From Hyphomicrobiales bacterium (GTDB lineage: Bacteria; Pseudomonadota; Alphaproteobacteria; Rhizobiales; Beijerinckiaceae), in NCBI GenBank assembly GCA_900470095.1, contig UBZM01000021.1, forward strand, positions 197,535-261,534: a stretch of DNA of 64,000 nt. The letters are read 5' to 3'. The position numbers and the translations under genes are program-made. The notes below the pieces were generated by a model. It searched no databases and was not told the DNA's origin. It was given only the letters and a program-made list of their open reading frames with translations. Below, one piece after another: positions 8,739-18,806 of this stretch. Every line of letters starts with the position of its first letter. Position 1 is the first letter of the stretch.

Positions 8739-9989
8739 CTATCGCGACGCCGCCAACAGCCCTGCTGCGACGGCGAGGGCGCTGACGCTGCCGACCCGCA
8801 GGCCAAGCGCCATGCCGCCCGTCGATGCGGCGAGTCCGGCCTTGACCAGCGTGTTGACGCCTGTCGCGAGCAGGATCGCGCGGCCTGCGAGCGTCGGGTC
8901 AATGACGCCGAGCGCCATGCGCGACATCGAGATGACGACGGCGTCGACATCCGCAATACCGGACAGAGCGGCCGTGGCGAGCACGCCCGCATCGCCGAAA
9001 TGCTGCTGCAGCAAGCGCGCCGCAAGCATCACCACAGCGATGAACGCCGCCATCTTCAGAGCGGAGCCGAGTTCCAGCGGATTCGAGATTTTCAGCTCCG
9101 GCCGCTCGGAGGAGCCGCCCGTGTTGATCAGCATGAGGCCGGCGCCTGCTGCGAGGACGCCGCCGGCGCAGGCGAGCGGCAGTGCAAGGAGCGGGATCAG
9201 GACCGGGTTCAGCGCCATGGCGACGATGGCGACGCGCAGGACCATCACCACCCCGGCGATCAGGATGCCGGCGCTGAGCAGACGGCCGGAATCCGAATGC
9301 TGGCGCGCGAGCCCAGCCAGGGTGAGCGTCGTCGCGGTGGAGGAGGCGAGGCCGCCGGCGACCGCTGCCATGATCACGCCGAGTCGGTCCCCGAAGACGC
9401 GGACGGCGACATAACCTCCGAAGGACACTGCCGCGATCAGGATGGCGAGCAGCCAGATCGAATAGGGATTGATCGATCCCCATGGGTCGATCGGCCGGTT
9501 CGGCAGAACTGGCAGCAGCAGGAAGGACATGGCGAGCAGGGTCAGGATCGAGCGGATTTCCTGCCACCTCAGTGAGGCGACCCAGCGGTGCAGCTGTTCG
9601 CGCAACGCCAGCAGCACCGTCATCGCGACTGCGCCTGCAATCGCGGCATTGAGATCGCCGACCACGGCGAGCGTGCCCAGCATGAAGGTCAGCATCCCGG
9701 CGATGACCGAGGTCGCACTGACATTCTGCTCGGCACGGGCCTCCAGCCAGTGGAAGGCGCCGAAGGCCGCACTGTATCCGAGAAAGACCAGGCCGATTGC
9801 GATGCCGCCGAGCTGCTGGCCGATGGCCCCAGTCACGCCGCCGAGCAGCCCGGACAGCGCGAAGGTGCGCAGGCCCGCAGCACGCTGGTGGTCATCCTCG
9901 CCGCGCGTGCGCCAGCCACGTTCGAGACCGACCAGGAGTCCGATGGCGAGAGAGACGGCAAGGCGGCTCAGAAGGGCGTGTTCGTCCAT
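8739..9989 (-). CDS. MgtC/SapB family membrane protein with DUF4010 domain
   Basis: An integral membrane protein of 416 aa starting at the ATG at 9989. The N-terminal 130 residues carry the MgtC signature (LAVSLAIGLLVGLERGW, RTFALSGLLGGVTG) with four membrane segments; the rest is the DUF4010 region with at least six more, including GGLASSTATTLTLA and a final VNTLVKAG motif. MgtC proteins are linked to Mg2+ limitation and ATP synthase control, but this two-domain form has no established role. The longer in-frame extension to 10565 is not coding: it overlaps the promoter and start of the MFS gene. No cognate partner is adjacent. Confidence 0.85.
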   Translation of the reverse strand: MDEHALLSRLAVSLAIGLLVGLERGWRTRGEDDHQRAAGLRTFALSGLLGGVTGAIGQQLGGIAIGLVFLGYSAAFGAFHWLEARAEQNVSATSVIAGMLTFMLGTLAVVGDLNAAIAGAVAMTVLLALREQLHRWVASLRWQEIRSILTLLAMSFLLLPVLPNRPIDPWGSINPYSIWLLAILIAAVSFGGYVAVRVFGDRLGVIMAAVAGGLASSTATTLTLAGLARQHSDSGRLLSAGILIAGVVMVLRVAIVAMALNPVLIPLLALPLACAGGVLAAGAGLMLINTGGSSERPELKISNPLELGSALKMAAFIAVVMLAARLLQQHFGDAGVLATAALSGIADVDAVVISMSRMALGVIDPTLAGRAILLATGVNTLVKAGLAASTGGMALGLRVGSVSALAVAAGLLAASR

Positions 9990-10181
9990 ATCGGTCTGCG
10001 GCTTCACTCGGGTGTGGCGATCGTTCGCAGAGCATATCGGAAGCGGCCGGTTCGGATAGCGCCAGGACGCATCCCGGTCAGCGCCGGCGGCCGTCATCTG
10101 CAGGTCATGCAGGCGGTCTTTAGACCAACCCATGTCGTCATCGCGGGCGGCTTGGCCCGTCTTATGCTTGGTGAGTTGGTC

Positions 10182-10340
10182 ATGAAGCGGTTGGTTCTTA
10201 TCTACTCGGAAGAAGATTACGCTTGCGCCCTCGAGCGCCTGGAGGATTTGCGCGCCAGGCCGGATTGCCGGGCCAAGGAAGAAGAACTCGACGCAATCCA
10301 TGATGCCATGCTTGCCTGGGAGCTGAGGCAGGACGACTGA
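10182..10340 (+). CDS. Possible small protein, 52 aa
   Basis: A short frame with ATG at 10182 and a GGTGAG about 6 bp upstream. The product (MKRLVLIYSEEDYACALERL, then EDLRARPDC) is acidic and amphipathic, unlike the Arg-rich shadow sequence that precedes it in the same open frame. It lies between the divergent MgtC-like gene and the MFS transporter. No family recognised; it may be spurious. Confidence 0.35.
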   Translation: MKRLVLIYSEEDYACALERLEDLRARPDCRAKEEELDAIHDAMLAWELRQDD

Positions 10341-10539
10341 CTCCGGCCAGAACAACTCTGAGGCCTGTCTCCTTCGAGCCAGCGAACTCTTGAGTTCATG
10401 TTGCGACGCACTGAGCCCACATTCTCGCGCTAGCCAGCCCTGACCGCCCCAGAAATTCTCCGGGGCGAGTGTCGCGATCCTGCGGGTGCGCGACCATCTG
10501 GCCGGCATCTCTCGGCCGCTAGCGAAAGGGCTCTGGCCG

Positions 10540-11778
10540 ATGCTCGTGCAGATCGGAACTCTCATCGCCGCGACGAGCCTGGTTCAGCTCGCGAACGGTT
10601 TCTTCAACACCTTCCTGTCACTGCGGCTGACGCTCGAGGATTTCGGCTCGACGCTGAATGGCATCGTGCTCAGCGCCTATTTCATCGGCTTCACCATCGG
10701 GGCGGTCGGGTCCGGGCAGGTGATCCAGCGCATCGGCCATATCCGCGCCTATGCCGCATTTGCAGGCATGGTGGTGGTCGCGACGGCTGCGATGCCGCTC
10801 CTTGTCTCGCCATGGGCCTGGATTGCCTGCCGCGCCGCCATCGGCATGGGCTGCGTCGGCCTGTTCATCACCACGGAAAGCTGGCTGAACGCCAAGGCGC
10901 AGGCCGATCAGCGCGGGCGGGTGTTCTCGATCTACATGGTCGGCACCTTCCTGGCGCTGGCGCTCGGCCAGTTGCTGATCGGCAAACTCGCCATTCACTC
11001 CACGACGCCCTTCAACATCATCATCGTGCTCTTCGCGCTTGCCCTGGTCATGGTCAGCACGACACGCGCCGAGGCGCCCGGGATCGCACCGGAGGCGACC
11101 CTGCGCTACGGCGAACTGACCCGGCAGGCGCCGGTGGCCGTCGTCGGCTGCGTCATCAGTGGCATGATCAGCAGCGCCTTCTACGCGCTGGTCCCGGCCT
11201 GGATGCTGAGCAATGGTGTGCCGCAGCAGACGATCGCGCTGTTCATGCTGGTCGCAGTGCTGGGCGGCTTGGCACTTCAGGTTCCGGTTGGGCGCCTGTC
11301 GGATCGCGGCGACCGCCGGCTGGTTCTGGCCGGTCTTGCGCTCGGCTTTGCGGCGGCGGCCCTGCTGCTGGTCATGCTGCCCCCGAAGCTTGCCGCGGTA
11401 CTGCCCGTGGCGGCGGTGCTCGGTGGCTTCATGTCGACGCTCTATCCGGTCTGCGTCGCCCATGCGCTCGATCGCATGCCCTCAGATCGCGTCGTTGCCG
11501 TCAGCGGCAGGCTGATTCTGGTCAGTGGCTTCGGCTCGGCGCTGGGGCCAATGCTCGGCGCCGCCGTCATGTCGCGCTTCGATATTGGCGGGCTGCTCTA
11601 TTTCATGGCGGCCGCGACCATCCTGCTCGCCGCGGTCTCCGGCCTGCGCGTGCTCGTCAAGGCGCCGGCTGTCCGGGTTGAACGTCCCTTCGAGATCATC
11701 GATCCGCTGACGGCGCCGATCTCGCAGGAACCCGAAGCGACGGATCCGGACGGAACGCCGCGCGCTGTCCCCGCCTAA
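10540..11778 (+). CDS. MFS transporter, YcaD-like
   Basis: Twelve-segment major facilitator protein, 412 aa from the ATG at 10540; a GTG at 10486 would add 18 polar residues. The stretch RAAIGMGCVGLFITTESWLN followed by RGRVFSIYMVGTFLALALGQ is the conserved loop of the YcaD/UMF-type family of uncharacterised MFS proteins. The second-half loop GRLSDRGDRRLVL is the equivalent of the MFS A-motif. Substrate unknown. Its TAA stop overlaps the TAG stop of the convergent fabI gene (CTAA at 11775-11778), so the two transcripts run into each other with no terminator between. Confidence 0.85.
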   Translation: MLVQIGTLIAATSLVQLANGFFNTFLSLRLTLEDFGSTLNGIVLSAYFIGFTIGAVGSGQVIQRIGHIRAYAAFAGMVVVATAAMPLLVSPWAWIACRAAIGMGCVGLFITTESWLNAKAQADQRGRVFSIYMVGTFLALALGQLLIGKLAIHSTTPFNIIIVLFALALVMVSTTRAEAPGIAPEATLRYGELTRQAPVAVVGCVISGMISSAFYALVPAWMLSNGVPQQTIALFMLVAVLGGLALQVPVGRLSDRGDRRLVLAGLALGFAAAALLLVMLPPKLAAVLPVAAVLGGFMSTLYPVCVAHALDRMPSDRVVAVSGRLILVSGFGSALGPMLGAAVMSRFDIGGLLYFMAAATILLAAVSGLRVLVKAPAVRVERPFEIIDPLTAPISQEPEATDPDGTPRAVPA

Positions 11779-12551
11779 CCCATGATGTGATAGCCGGCAT
11801 CGACATAGATCGTGTTGCCGGTCATGCCGGTGGCAGCATCGCTGATCAGGAAGGCGGCGACCTGCCCGACCTCGTCGATGGTGACGACGCGCCCTTGCGG
11901 CGCCCGCGCTGCGGCCTGGGACAGAAGCTGGTCGAATCCGGCGATGCCGCCGGCGGCGCGTGTCTTCAGCGGGCCGGGCGAGAGCGCATGCAGGCGGATG
12001 CCTCTCTGGCCGAGTTCATGGGCGAGATAGCGCGTCGTGCTCTCGAGCGCAGCCTTCACCGGTCCCATGATGTTGTAATTGTCGAGCACCTTCTCGGCAC
12101 CGTAATAGCTCATGGTCAGGATTGTGCCGCCCGCGCTCATCAGCGGCTCGGCTTTGCGGGCCATCTCGATCAGCGAATAGCAGGAGACGCGCATCGCCTG
12201 CTCGAAGCCCTCCCGCGTCACGTCGACAACCCGGCCATGCAGGTCGTTGCGCGGCGCAAACGCGATCGAGTGGATGACGAAGTCGAGCTTGCCCCAGCGC
12301 CTGGTGATTTCCTCGAACACGGCGTCGAGCTGCCCGGGCATCTCGACATCGAGCGGCATGATGATCGGGCTGCCGAGTTCCTCCGCGAGCGGGCGCACCC
12401 ATTTCTCGGCCCTGGCGTTCAGATAGGTCACGGCGAGTTCCGCGCCGAGCCGGTGCAAAACCCGGCCGCAGCCGAAGGCGATGCTGTCCTCGTTGGCGAT
12501 GCCGACGATCAGGCCCTTCTTGCCGCGGACGATGTCGTCGATCGGGCCCAT
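11775..12551 (-). CDS. fabI: Enoyl-[acyl-carrier-protein] reductase (NADH)
   Basis: Short-chain dehydrogenase-fold enoyl-ACP reductase, 258 aa, the last step of the fatty acid elongation cycle. FabI-specific features are the divergent N-terminal cofactor motif (GIANEDSIAFGCG), HSIAFAPR, and the catalytic Tyr149, Tyr159 and Lys166 with the Y-x6-K spacing of FabI rather than the Y-x3-K of ordinary SDRs. It is the last gene of a seven-gene operon, 5 bp after the ABC permease. A housekeeping fabI would more usually be elsewhere with fabB/fabA, so this is probably a second, specialised copy; that is inference. Confidence 0.9.
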   Translation of the reverse strand: MGPIDDIVRGKKGLIVGIANEDSIAFGCGRVLHRLGAELAVTYLNARAEKWVRPLAEELGSPIIMPLDVEMPGQLDAVFEEITRRWGKLDFVIHSIAFAPRNDLHGRVVDVTREGFEQAMRVSCYSLIEMARKAEPLMSAGGTILTMSYYGAEKVLDNYNIMGPVKAALESTTRYLAHELGQRGIRLHALSPGPLKTRAAGGIAGFDQLLSQAAARAPQGRVVTIDEVGQVAAFLISDAATGMTGNTIYVDAGYHIMG

Positions 12552-12556
12552 GCCGC

Positions 12557-13741
12557 TCAGTCTCCGAAGATCACGCGGCGGAAGCGGCTGAGCGCATAGG
12601 TGAAATACACGCTGCCGATGATGACGAGCGCGACGAGCTGCAGCCAGACCACGGAGAGACCCGCGCCGCGATAGAGCACCGCCTGCGAGAAGGCCACGAA
12701 ATGCGGCGTCGGACTGATGATCTGCATCACGTATTGCAGCCAGACGGGCATGCTCTCCATCGGTGTGCTCGAACCCGACAGGAGCTGCATGATCACCAGG
12801 ATCGGAATGGCGAGCAGACCGAATTGGCCCATCGAGGTGGCGAGTGTCCCGAGCATGATGCCGAGGGCCGCAACCGTGAAGGCATAGAGCGCAGCGCCTG
12901 CGAGGAAGAGCGTCAGCGAGCCGGCGATCGGCACCTGCAGCCACCATTGTACGACGACCGCGAGCGACAGTCCGGCTGCGACCAGGATGACGAGGCCATT
13001 GGCGATGATCTTCGCCAGCATGATCTCGGCCGGCACGACCGGCATCACCAGCAGATGCTCCACCGTGCCCTGTTCGCGCTCGCGGATCAGCGCCGCGCCG
13101 GTCAGGATCACCGTCAGCAGCGTGACATTGTTGATCACCTGCATCACCGAGGTGAACCAGGCCGAGTTCAGGTTCGGATTGAACTTGGAGCGGATGACGA
13201 CATTGATGGGAGCGCTGGTCACGGTTTCCCGGCCGGCCAGGAAATTCGTCACCTCCTGCGCGATGATCGACTGGATATAGACCGAGCCGTTTCCGGCCTG
13301 GGTCATCGCGGTGGCATCGACATTGAGCTGCACGGATGCCCGCCGGCCCGAGAGAAGATCGGCCTGGAACGAGGGCGGGATCTCGAGCACGAAGACCAGC
13401 CGTCCGTGATCCATCTCCTCGTCGATGTCGCGGGCGCTGATCGTCACCGCACTCTTGAACAGCGGCGGGTTCAGCGCGTTCTGGATCTGGCGCGAGAGAT
13501 CGGAGCGGTCCTCGTCGACGATGCCGACGGTCAGGTTCTTCGCCTCGGTCGAGGCGCCGGTCGCCACCGTGTAGACGGCGATGCTGAAGGCATAGACCAC
13601 GAGGATGAGCATCACCGGGTCGGCCCGGATGCTGCGCAGCTCCTTGATGACGAGCTGGTAGATATTGGCCAGATGCAGCCGAAGACCGGTCGGTCCTGGC
13701 TGCGCCGGTTCCGTCGTGGCGCTGGTTCTCTCCGGCGACAT
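12557..13741 (-). CDS. ABC-2 type permease, YhhJ-like
   Basis: Membrane component of an ABC-2 exporter, 394 aa from the ATG at 13741. One N-terminal membrane helix (VMLILVVYAFSIAVYTVATG) is followed by a large periplasmic domain of about 150 residues, then five or six helices in the C-terminal half (INNVTLLTVILTGAALIRER, EQGTVEHLLVMPV motif, LFLAGAALYAFTVAALGIML). EREQGTVEHLLVMPV is the conserved ABC-2 cytoplasmic loop. It is separated by one base from the upstream RbbA-like gene and matches the yhiI-rbbA-yhhJ arrangement of E. coli. Substrate unknown. Confidence 0.88.
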   Translation of the reverse strand: MSPERTSATTEPAQPGPTGLRLHLANIYQLVIKELRSIRADPVMLILVVYAFSIAVYTVATGASTEAKNLTVGIVDEDRSDLSRQIQNALNPPLFKSAVTISARDIDEEMDHGRLVFVLEIPPSFQADLLSGRRASVQLNVDATAMTQAGNGSVYIQSIIAQEVTNFLAGRETVTSAPINVVIRSKFNPNLNSAWFTSVMQVINNVTLLTVILTGAALIREREQGTVEHLLVMPVVPAEIMLAKIIANGLVILVAAGLSLAVVVQWWLQVPIAGSLTLFLAGAALYAFTVAALGIMLGTLATSMGQFGLLAIPILVIMQLLSGSSTPMESMPVWLQYVMQIISPTPHFVAFSQAVLYRGAGLSVVWLQLVALVIIGSVYFTYALSRFRRVIFGD

Positions 13742-13742
13742 T

Positions 13743-16481
13743 TCAGAGCTCCTGTTTGCGCAGGAGCAGCTGCGAGACGACGAGGAAGAGAACCGCGAAG
13801 CCCGCGAGCATGACGAGGTTGAACGACAGGTCGTCGAAACCCAGCCCCTTGGTGAAGGCGCCGACGCTGACCGGTTGATACCAGGCCGTCGGGAAGCCAA
13901 GCCCGATCATCCGCGCTCCGCCGGAGAGCGAAGCGACCGGAACGAGCAGGCCCGAGAAGTTCACCGCCGGAATGATCGACAGGATCGCGGTGGCGAAGAC
14001 GGCCGAGACCTGTGTCCTGGTGAAGGTCGAGATCAACTGGCCGAAGCCCGTCGTCGCGATCACATAGAGCAGGGTGCCGAGGACCAGCATCGCGATCGAG
14101 CCCTTGATCGGCACGCCGAAGAGCAGGATCGCAAGCAGCACCAGAAGCACGAAGCTGATCATTGCGATCGCGATATAGGGCAGCTGCTTGCCGAACAGGA
14201 ATTCGAACTTGGTGATTGGCGTCGACTGGAAATTGGCGATCGAGCCGGTCTCCTTTTCCCGCACCACCGCAATGGCCGACATGATGGCCGGGATCAGGAT
14301 CAGCATCAGCATGATCACGCTCGGCACCATCGCGTTGACGCTCTTGAAGGCCTGATTGTAGCGGAAACGGGTCTCGACATTGATGAGGCTGGCGGCGCTC
14401 GTGCCGGTGCTGTTCTGGGCGAGCCATTCCTTGGCGTATTGCGCGGCAAGTCCGGTGACGTAGCCCTTCGTCGTCTCGGCGCGGAACGGCATGGCGCCAT
14501 CGAGCCAGACCGCGACCTCGGGCTTCCGGCCGGATTGCAGGTCGCGCCCGAAGCCCGGCGGAATCTCGATGGCGAGCTGCAATTCGCCGTTCCTCAGTCG
14601 CTGGTCGAGCTCGTCGGCCGATCTGATCGGCGCGCGTTCGTCGAAATAGCGCGAGCCGGAAAAGGCCTCGATCAACTGGCGGCTTTCGGGGGTGTTGTCC
14701 TGGTCGAGCGCCGAGAAGCGCAGGTTCTCGACATCGAAGGAAATGCCGAAGCCGAAGGCGATCATCAGGACGAGCGGGCCAAGGAAGGCGAAGGCGAGCC
14801 GGATCGGATCGCGCAGCAGTTCCATCGTCTCCCGTCGCGAATAGGCCCAGAGCCGCATCGGGTCGAAGCGGCGTGGCGGCCGGATCGGTTCGGGCGCCGG
14901 CATGGCGGTGTTCGGGTCCGGGGCCTCGGGCTTCGCCTCACGGTCGATCCCTGCCGCCTCGGCGAGATAGTCGATGAACGTGTCTTCCAGCGAGGGGCTG
15001 CCGCGTTCCCTGACCAGTTCCTCCGGCGTGCCGACGGCGAGCACCTTGCCGGCATGCATCAGGGAGATGCGGTCGCAGCGCTCCGCCTCGTTCATGAAAT
15101 GCGTCGAGAGGAAAATCGTCACGCCGTCATCGCGCGAGAGATCGATCAGCGTACGCCAGAAGGCGTCGCGCGCGATCGGGTCGACGCCTGAAGTCGGCTC
15201 ATCGAGAATGAGCATGGCCGGCCGATGGAGCACGGCGACCGCCAGCTGCAGGCGCTGCTTGATGCCGAGAGGCAGGCTGTCGGGACGCGAGTCCACCACA
15301 TCCCTGAGGTCGAAGCGCTCCAGCAGCTCCGCGATGCGACCCTCGATCTCGTCGCTCGGCAGATGATAGAGTTTTGCGTGGAGTTCGAGATTCTGCCGGA
15401 CCGTGAGCTCGGTATAGAGCGAGAAGGCCTGCGACATGTAGCCGACATTCCGGCGCGTCTCCATGTCGTTGGAGCCCATCGGCTTGCCGAACAGCTTGGC
15501 CCAGCCTTCGGTCGCCGGCAGCAGGCCGGTGAGCATCTTCATCGTCGTCGATTTGCCGCAGCCATTCGAGCCGAGGAAGCCGAAGATCTCCCCGCGCTCG
15601 ATCCGGAAGCTGACATGGTCGACGGCCGTGAAATCGCCGAAGCGACGGGTCAGCCCTTCGGCCTCGATCGCCGGCACGGCGCTGTCGCTGGCCGGACGCG
15701 GGCGCACGATGACCTCCTGATGCTGCGCGCGCTTCGCCTCCGGCAGCAGCGCGATGAAGGCGGCTTCGAGCGATCTCTGACCCGTCTTGCCAAGGATCTC
15801 GGAGATTGGGCCGGAGGCGATCACCTTGCCGTCATCCATGGCGGCCAGCCAGTCGAAGCGTTCGGCCTCGTCCATATAGGCGGTGGCGACGATCACGCTC
15901 ATTTGCGGCCGCCGGCCGCGGATCGTGTTGATCAGGTCCCAGAACTGGCCGCGCGACAGCGGGTCGACGCCGGTGGTCGGCTCATCGAGGATGAGGAGGT
16001 CCGGGTCGTGGATCAGCGCGCAACACAGGCTGAGCTTCTGCTTCATGCCGCCCGATAGCTTGCCGGCCGGGCGGCCTTCGAACGGGTCGAGACCCGTTGC
16101 CTTCAGCAATTCGTCGATCCGCCGCCTGCGCTCGGCTTCGCCCTGGCCGAAGAGCCGGCCGTGGAAGTCGATATTCTCGAAGACGCTCAGCGTCGGGTAG
16201 AGATTGCGGCCGAGGCCCTGCGGCATATAGGCGATGCGGGCGCCATGCTTCTCGCGATGGGCCTTGTCGGCCATGTCGCCGCCGAAGACCGTGACATGCC
16301 CGGTCTGGATTTCCCTGACGCCGGCAATCAGGGCGAGCAACGCGGATTTCCCGACGCCATCCGGACCGATCACGCCCACCATGCGGCGGGCGGGGAAGTC
16401 GATCGAGACATCGTCGAGCGCAACCGTTTTGCCGTAACGGTGCGAGACATGCTCGACCTTGGCAATGCTTCCGTCGCTCAT
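13743..16481 (-). CDS. rbbA: RbbA-like ABC protein (two ATPases fused to permease)
   Basis: A 912-aa fusion of two ABC ATPase domains and an ABC-2 membrane domain. The first Walker A is GPDGVGKS (Lys45), the characteristic RbbA variant, with signature LSGGMKQK; the second Walker A is GSNGCGKST near residue 325 with the degenerate signature LPLGIKQR; both Walker B motifs end in LILDEPT. From about residue 560 the ABC-2 domain follows, including [20 protein letters not shown] and six membrane helices. E. coli RbbA is a ribosome-associated ATPase; its transport role is unresolved. I use the ATG at 16481 that overlaps the adaptor gene's stop (TGATG) rather than the upstream codon at 16514. Confidence 0.9.
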   Translation of the reverse strand: MSDGSIAKVEHVSHRYGKTVALDDVSIDFPARRMVGVIGPDGVGKSALLALIAGVREIQTGHVTVFGGDMADKAHREKHGARIAYMPQGLGRNLYPTLSVFENIDFHGRLFGQGEAERRRRIDELLKATGLDPFEGRPAGKLSGGMKQKLSLCCALIHDPDLLILDEPTTGVDPLSRGQFWDLINTIRGRRPQMSVIVATAYMDEAERFDWLAAMDDGKVIASGPISEILGKTGQRSLEAAFIALLPEAKRAQHQEVIVRPRPASDSAVPAIEAEGLTRRFGDFTAVDHVSFRIERGEIFGFLGSNGCGKSTTMKMLTGLLPATEGWAKLFGKPMGSNDMETRRNVGYMSQAFSLYTELTVRQNLELHAKLYHLPSDEIEGRIAELLERFDLRDVVDSRPDSLPLGIKQRLQLAVAVLHRPAMLILDEPTSGVDPIARDAFWRTLIDLSRDDGVTIFLSTHFMNEAERCDRISLMHAGKVLAVGTPEELVRERGSPSLEDTFIDYLAEAAGIDREAKPEAPDPNTAMPAPEPIRPPRRFDPMRLWAYSRRETMELLRDPIRLAFAFLGPLVLMIAFGFGISFDVENLRFSALDQDNTPESRQLIEAFSGSRYFDERAPIRSADELDQRLRNGELQLAIEIPPGFGRDLQSGRKPEVAVWLDGAMPFRAETTKGYVTGLAAQYAKEWLAQNSTGTSAASLINVETRFRYNQAFKSVNAMVPSVIMLMLILIPAIMSAIAVVREKETGSIANFQSTPITKFEFLFGKQLPYIAIAMISFVLLVLLAILLFGVPIKGSIAMLVLGTLLYVIATTGFGQLISTFTRTQVSAVFATAILSIIPAVNFSGLLVPVASLSGGARMIGLGFPTAWYQPVSVGAFTKGLGFDDLSFNLVMLAGFAVLFLVVSQLLLRKQEL

Positions 16482-17533
16482 CAGGGAAGCTTCACGGTCA
16501 GATCTTCGGGCCACTGGATCGTCGGGCTGGTGCGAACGAAGCCCATGCCGCGCACGCCGGTCTTCGCCTGGCGGTGATATTTTTTCAGGACGCGCGGATC
16601 GATCTGCAGCTTGACGCGGAACATCAGCTTCTCCCGCTCGTCAGCCGTCTCGACGCTCTTCGGCGTGAACTGGGCATCCGCCGCGACGAAGCTGACATTG
16701 GCCGGGATGACGTACTGGGGCAGCGGATCGACGGTGATCCGGGCCTCGTCGCCTAAGGCGAGCAGCCCCGCCTGCGCGGCCGGGAGATAGATCGTCATGT
16801 AGACATCGCTGAGATCGAGCAGCGTCAGGATGCGGGCGCCGGCGCCGACGACCTCGCCCGCACGTGCGAGCTGGTACTGGACCCGGCCGCTGCGGGGCGC
16901 GACCAGCGTCATGTCGACGAGAATGGCCTCGATCCGGTCGACCTCGGCTTCGGCGCTCTTGATCGCGAACTGCGCCTGGTCGCGCTGGGCCTCGGCTGCG
17001 ACGAGTGCGGCCTTGGCGGTGTCGGCCTTGGCGACGCGTTGGTCGAAGGTCTGCCTGGTCAGATAGCCCTTGTCGACGAGTTGCTGCCCGCGCTCCAGTT
17101 CGGCCTGGGTGAGAGTGATCTCGCTCTTGCGCTGGACGATCAGCGCATTGGCTTCCGCCAGTCCCTGCTTGGCCTTGAGAACCTGCGACTGGGCGCCACG
17201 AAGCTGGGCTTCATATTCCGGCGACGAGATGCGCGCGACCACCTGCCCGGCCGTGACGTCATCGCCTTCGTTGACGAGCACCTGCGACAGGCGGCCGGCA
17301 TATTTGGCGGCGATGTCGACCTGCGTCGCCTCGATCCGGCCGTTCGATTTGGCGATCCCGCTGGGCAGCGATCCGCTGCGCAAGCGCTGGAGGAAGGCCT
17401 GGATCTTCGACTGGGCCTGGGCGGGCGCCGTGATCGAGAGATCGCTCGAGACCGGGACGAACACGCTGCCGAAGGTCAGGAGCGCCACCGCGAGTGCCGT
17501 CGCTGCGGGTAAACGGACCACTATCATCATCAT
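16481..17533 (-). CDS. HlyD family periplasmic adaptor, YhiI-like
   Basis: Membrane-fusion protein that would couple an inner-membrane ABC exporter to the periplasm or outer membrane. 350 aa: an N-terminal signal/anchor ([19 protein letters not shown]), a lipoyl half-motif ([20 protein letters not shown]), a long alpha-helical hairpin around residues 105-205 ([40 protein letters not shown]), the second lipoyl half ([20 protein letters not shown]) and a C-terminal beta-barrel. It is translationally coupled to the RbbA-like gene and lies 55 bp after ackA in the same direction. Confidence 0.88.
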   Translation of the reverse strand: MMMIVVRLPAATALAVALLTFGSVFVPVSSDLSITAPAQAQSKIQAFLQRLRSGSLPSGIAKSNGRIEATQVDIAAKYAGRLSQVLVNEGDDVTAGQVVARISSPEYEAQLRGAQSQVLKAKQGLAEANALIVQRKSEITLTQAELERGQQLVDKGYLTRQTFDQRVAKADTAKAALVAAEAQRDQAQFAIKSAEAEVDRIEAILVDMTLVAPRSGRVQYQLARAGEVVGAGARILTLLDLSDVYMTIYLPAAQAGLLALGDEARITVDPLPQYVIPANVSFVAADAQFTPKSVETADEREKLMFRVKLQIDPRVLKKYHRQAKTGVRGMGFVRTSPTIQWPEDLTVKLP

Positions 17534-17588
17534 TCTCCGAGCTCGGCGGTTGCGCTGGCGCGAGAACCGACTGCTTGCTTATCCCACG

Positions 17589-18803
17589 TTATGACCGGGT
17601 GTGCTCTGGTCCAGCCACCCCGGACGTCCGGAGCAGCCGCAACGTATGCTGCGCGATCATGCGTTCTTCGTCTGTCGCGACGACGAAAACCTGTGCCCGG
17701 CTGCCTTCGGCATCGATGCGCCTGTCATTGCGCCGGTTGGCTTCGGCCTTGAGCGACAATCCTGCCCAGTGCAGGCGATCGACCACGTTCTGTCTGACCT
17801 GCCAGGCGTTCTCGCCGACGCCGGCGGTGAAGACGATGGCATCGAGCCCACCGAGCGTGACGGACAGACTGGCGATGGCTTGTGCGACACGCAGGCTGAA
17901 GAAGTCGATCGCCATTGCGGCCTCCGGCCTCTGGCTCTCGAGCAATTCGCGCACATCGTTGCTGATGCCGGACAGGCCGAGCAGCCCACTTTCGTGATAG
18001 AGCATCTGGCCGACTGCGGCCGGGCTCATGCCCTTCTGCTCGATCAGGTGCAGGACGACGCCAGGATCGAGCGAGCCCGAGCGCGTCCCCATCGGCAGCC
18101 CGTCCAATGCGGTAAAGCCCATCGTCGTCTCGATGCTGCGGCCGCCCTGCAATGCGCAGACGGAAGCCCCGGAGCCGAGATGGGCGATGATCACCCGCTT
18201 GTCTGCAATCTCGGGTGCGACGCCGTAGAGCGCCTGCGAGACATATTCATAGGACAGGCCATGGAATCCGTAGCGCCGCACGCCCTCGTCATAGAGCGCG
18301 CGGGGAAGCGCGAAACGGTCCGATAGCTCGGGATGGCCGCGATGGAAGGCCGTGTCGAAACAGGCAACCTGCGGCAGGTCCGGCCGGCGCTGGCGCAGCA
18401 CGCGGATCGGGTCGAGATTGCTGAGCTGGTGCAGTGGCGCAAGCGGGATGAAGGTCTCGAGCGTCTTCATCACCGCGTCGTCGACCAGCACCGGCGCCGA
18501 ATAGACCGGGCCGCCATGGACGACGCGATGGCCGATGCCGATGATGACCATATCCCGGATCTCGCCGACGACCCAGTCGGCAACGACCTGCTGCGCCTGC
18601 GCCGAGTTCGCAACCTCCGCGACCGTGAAGCTGCGCTCGATCAGCGACGTGCCGTCAGAGCTCTTTGCCTTGAGCCGCGGACGGGTTCCGATCCCGTCGA
18701 CGGCGCCGCCGAACATCAACTCGATATCTTCGCCGGCGACGCGGTAGAGCTTGAACTTGATGCTCGAGCTGCCGGCATTGACGACGAACAGGACCTCGTT
18801 CAC
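17589..18803 (-). CDS. ackA: Acetate kinase
   Basis: Acyl phosphate + ADP to acid + ATP; 404 aa, normal length. The N-terminal phosphate motif NAGSSSIKFKLY, GHRVVHGG, FDTAFH, RYGFHGLSYEY and GFTALDGLPMGTRSGSLDPG are all intact, so catalysis is expected. It starts 3 bp after the pta stop and together they form a substrate-level phosphorylation module. Being followed by an ABC system and fabI in the same operon is unusual. The true acyl group could be acetyl, propionyl or butyryl; the sequence does not decide it. Confidence 0.94.
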   Translation of the reverse strand: MNEVLFVVNAGSSSIKFKLYRVAGEDIELMFGGAVDGIGTRPRLKAKSSDGTSLIERSFTVAEVANSAQAQQVVADWVVGEIRDMVIIGIGHRVVHGGPVYSAPVLVDDAVMKTLETFIPLAPLHQLSNLDPIRVLRQRRPDLPQVACFDTAFHRGHPELSDRFALPRALYDEGVRRYGFHGLSYEYVSQALYGVAPEIADKRVIIAHLGSGASVCALQGGRSIETTMGFTALDGLPMGTRSGSLDPGVVLHLIEQKGMSPAAVGQMLYHESGLLGLSGISNDVRELLESQRPEAAMAIDFFSLRVAQAIASLSVTLGGLDAIVFTAGVGENAWQVRQNVVDRLHWAGLSLKAEANRRNDRRIDAEGSRAQVFVVATDEERMIAQHTLRLLRTSGVAGPEHTRS

Positions 18804-18806
18804 CGG

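Noticed and set aside
9990..10565. N-terminal extension of the MgtC/DUF4010 frame
   Set aside because: The extra 192 codons lack MgtC or membrane character and overlap the MFS gene start; the family begins at the ATG at 9989.
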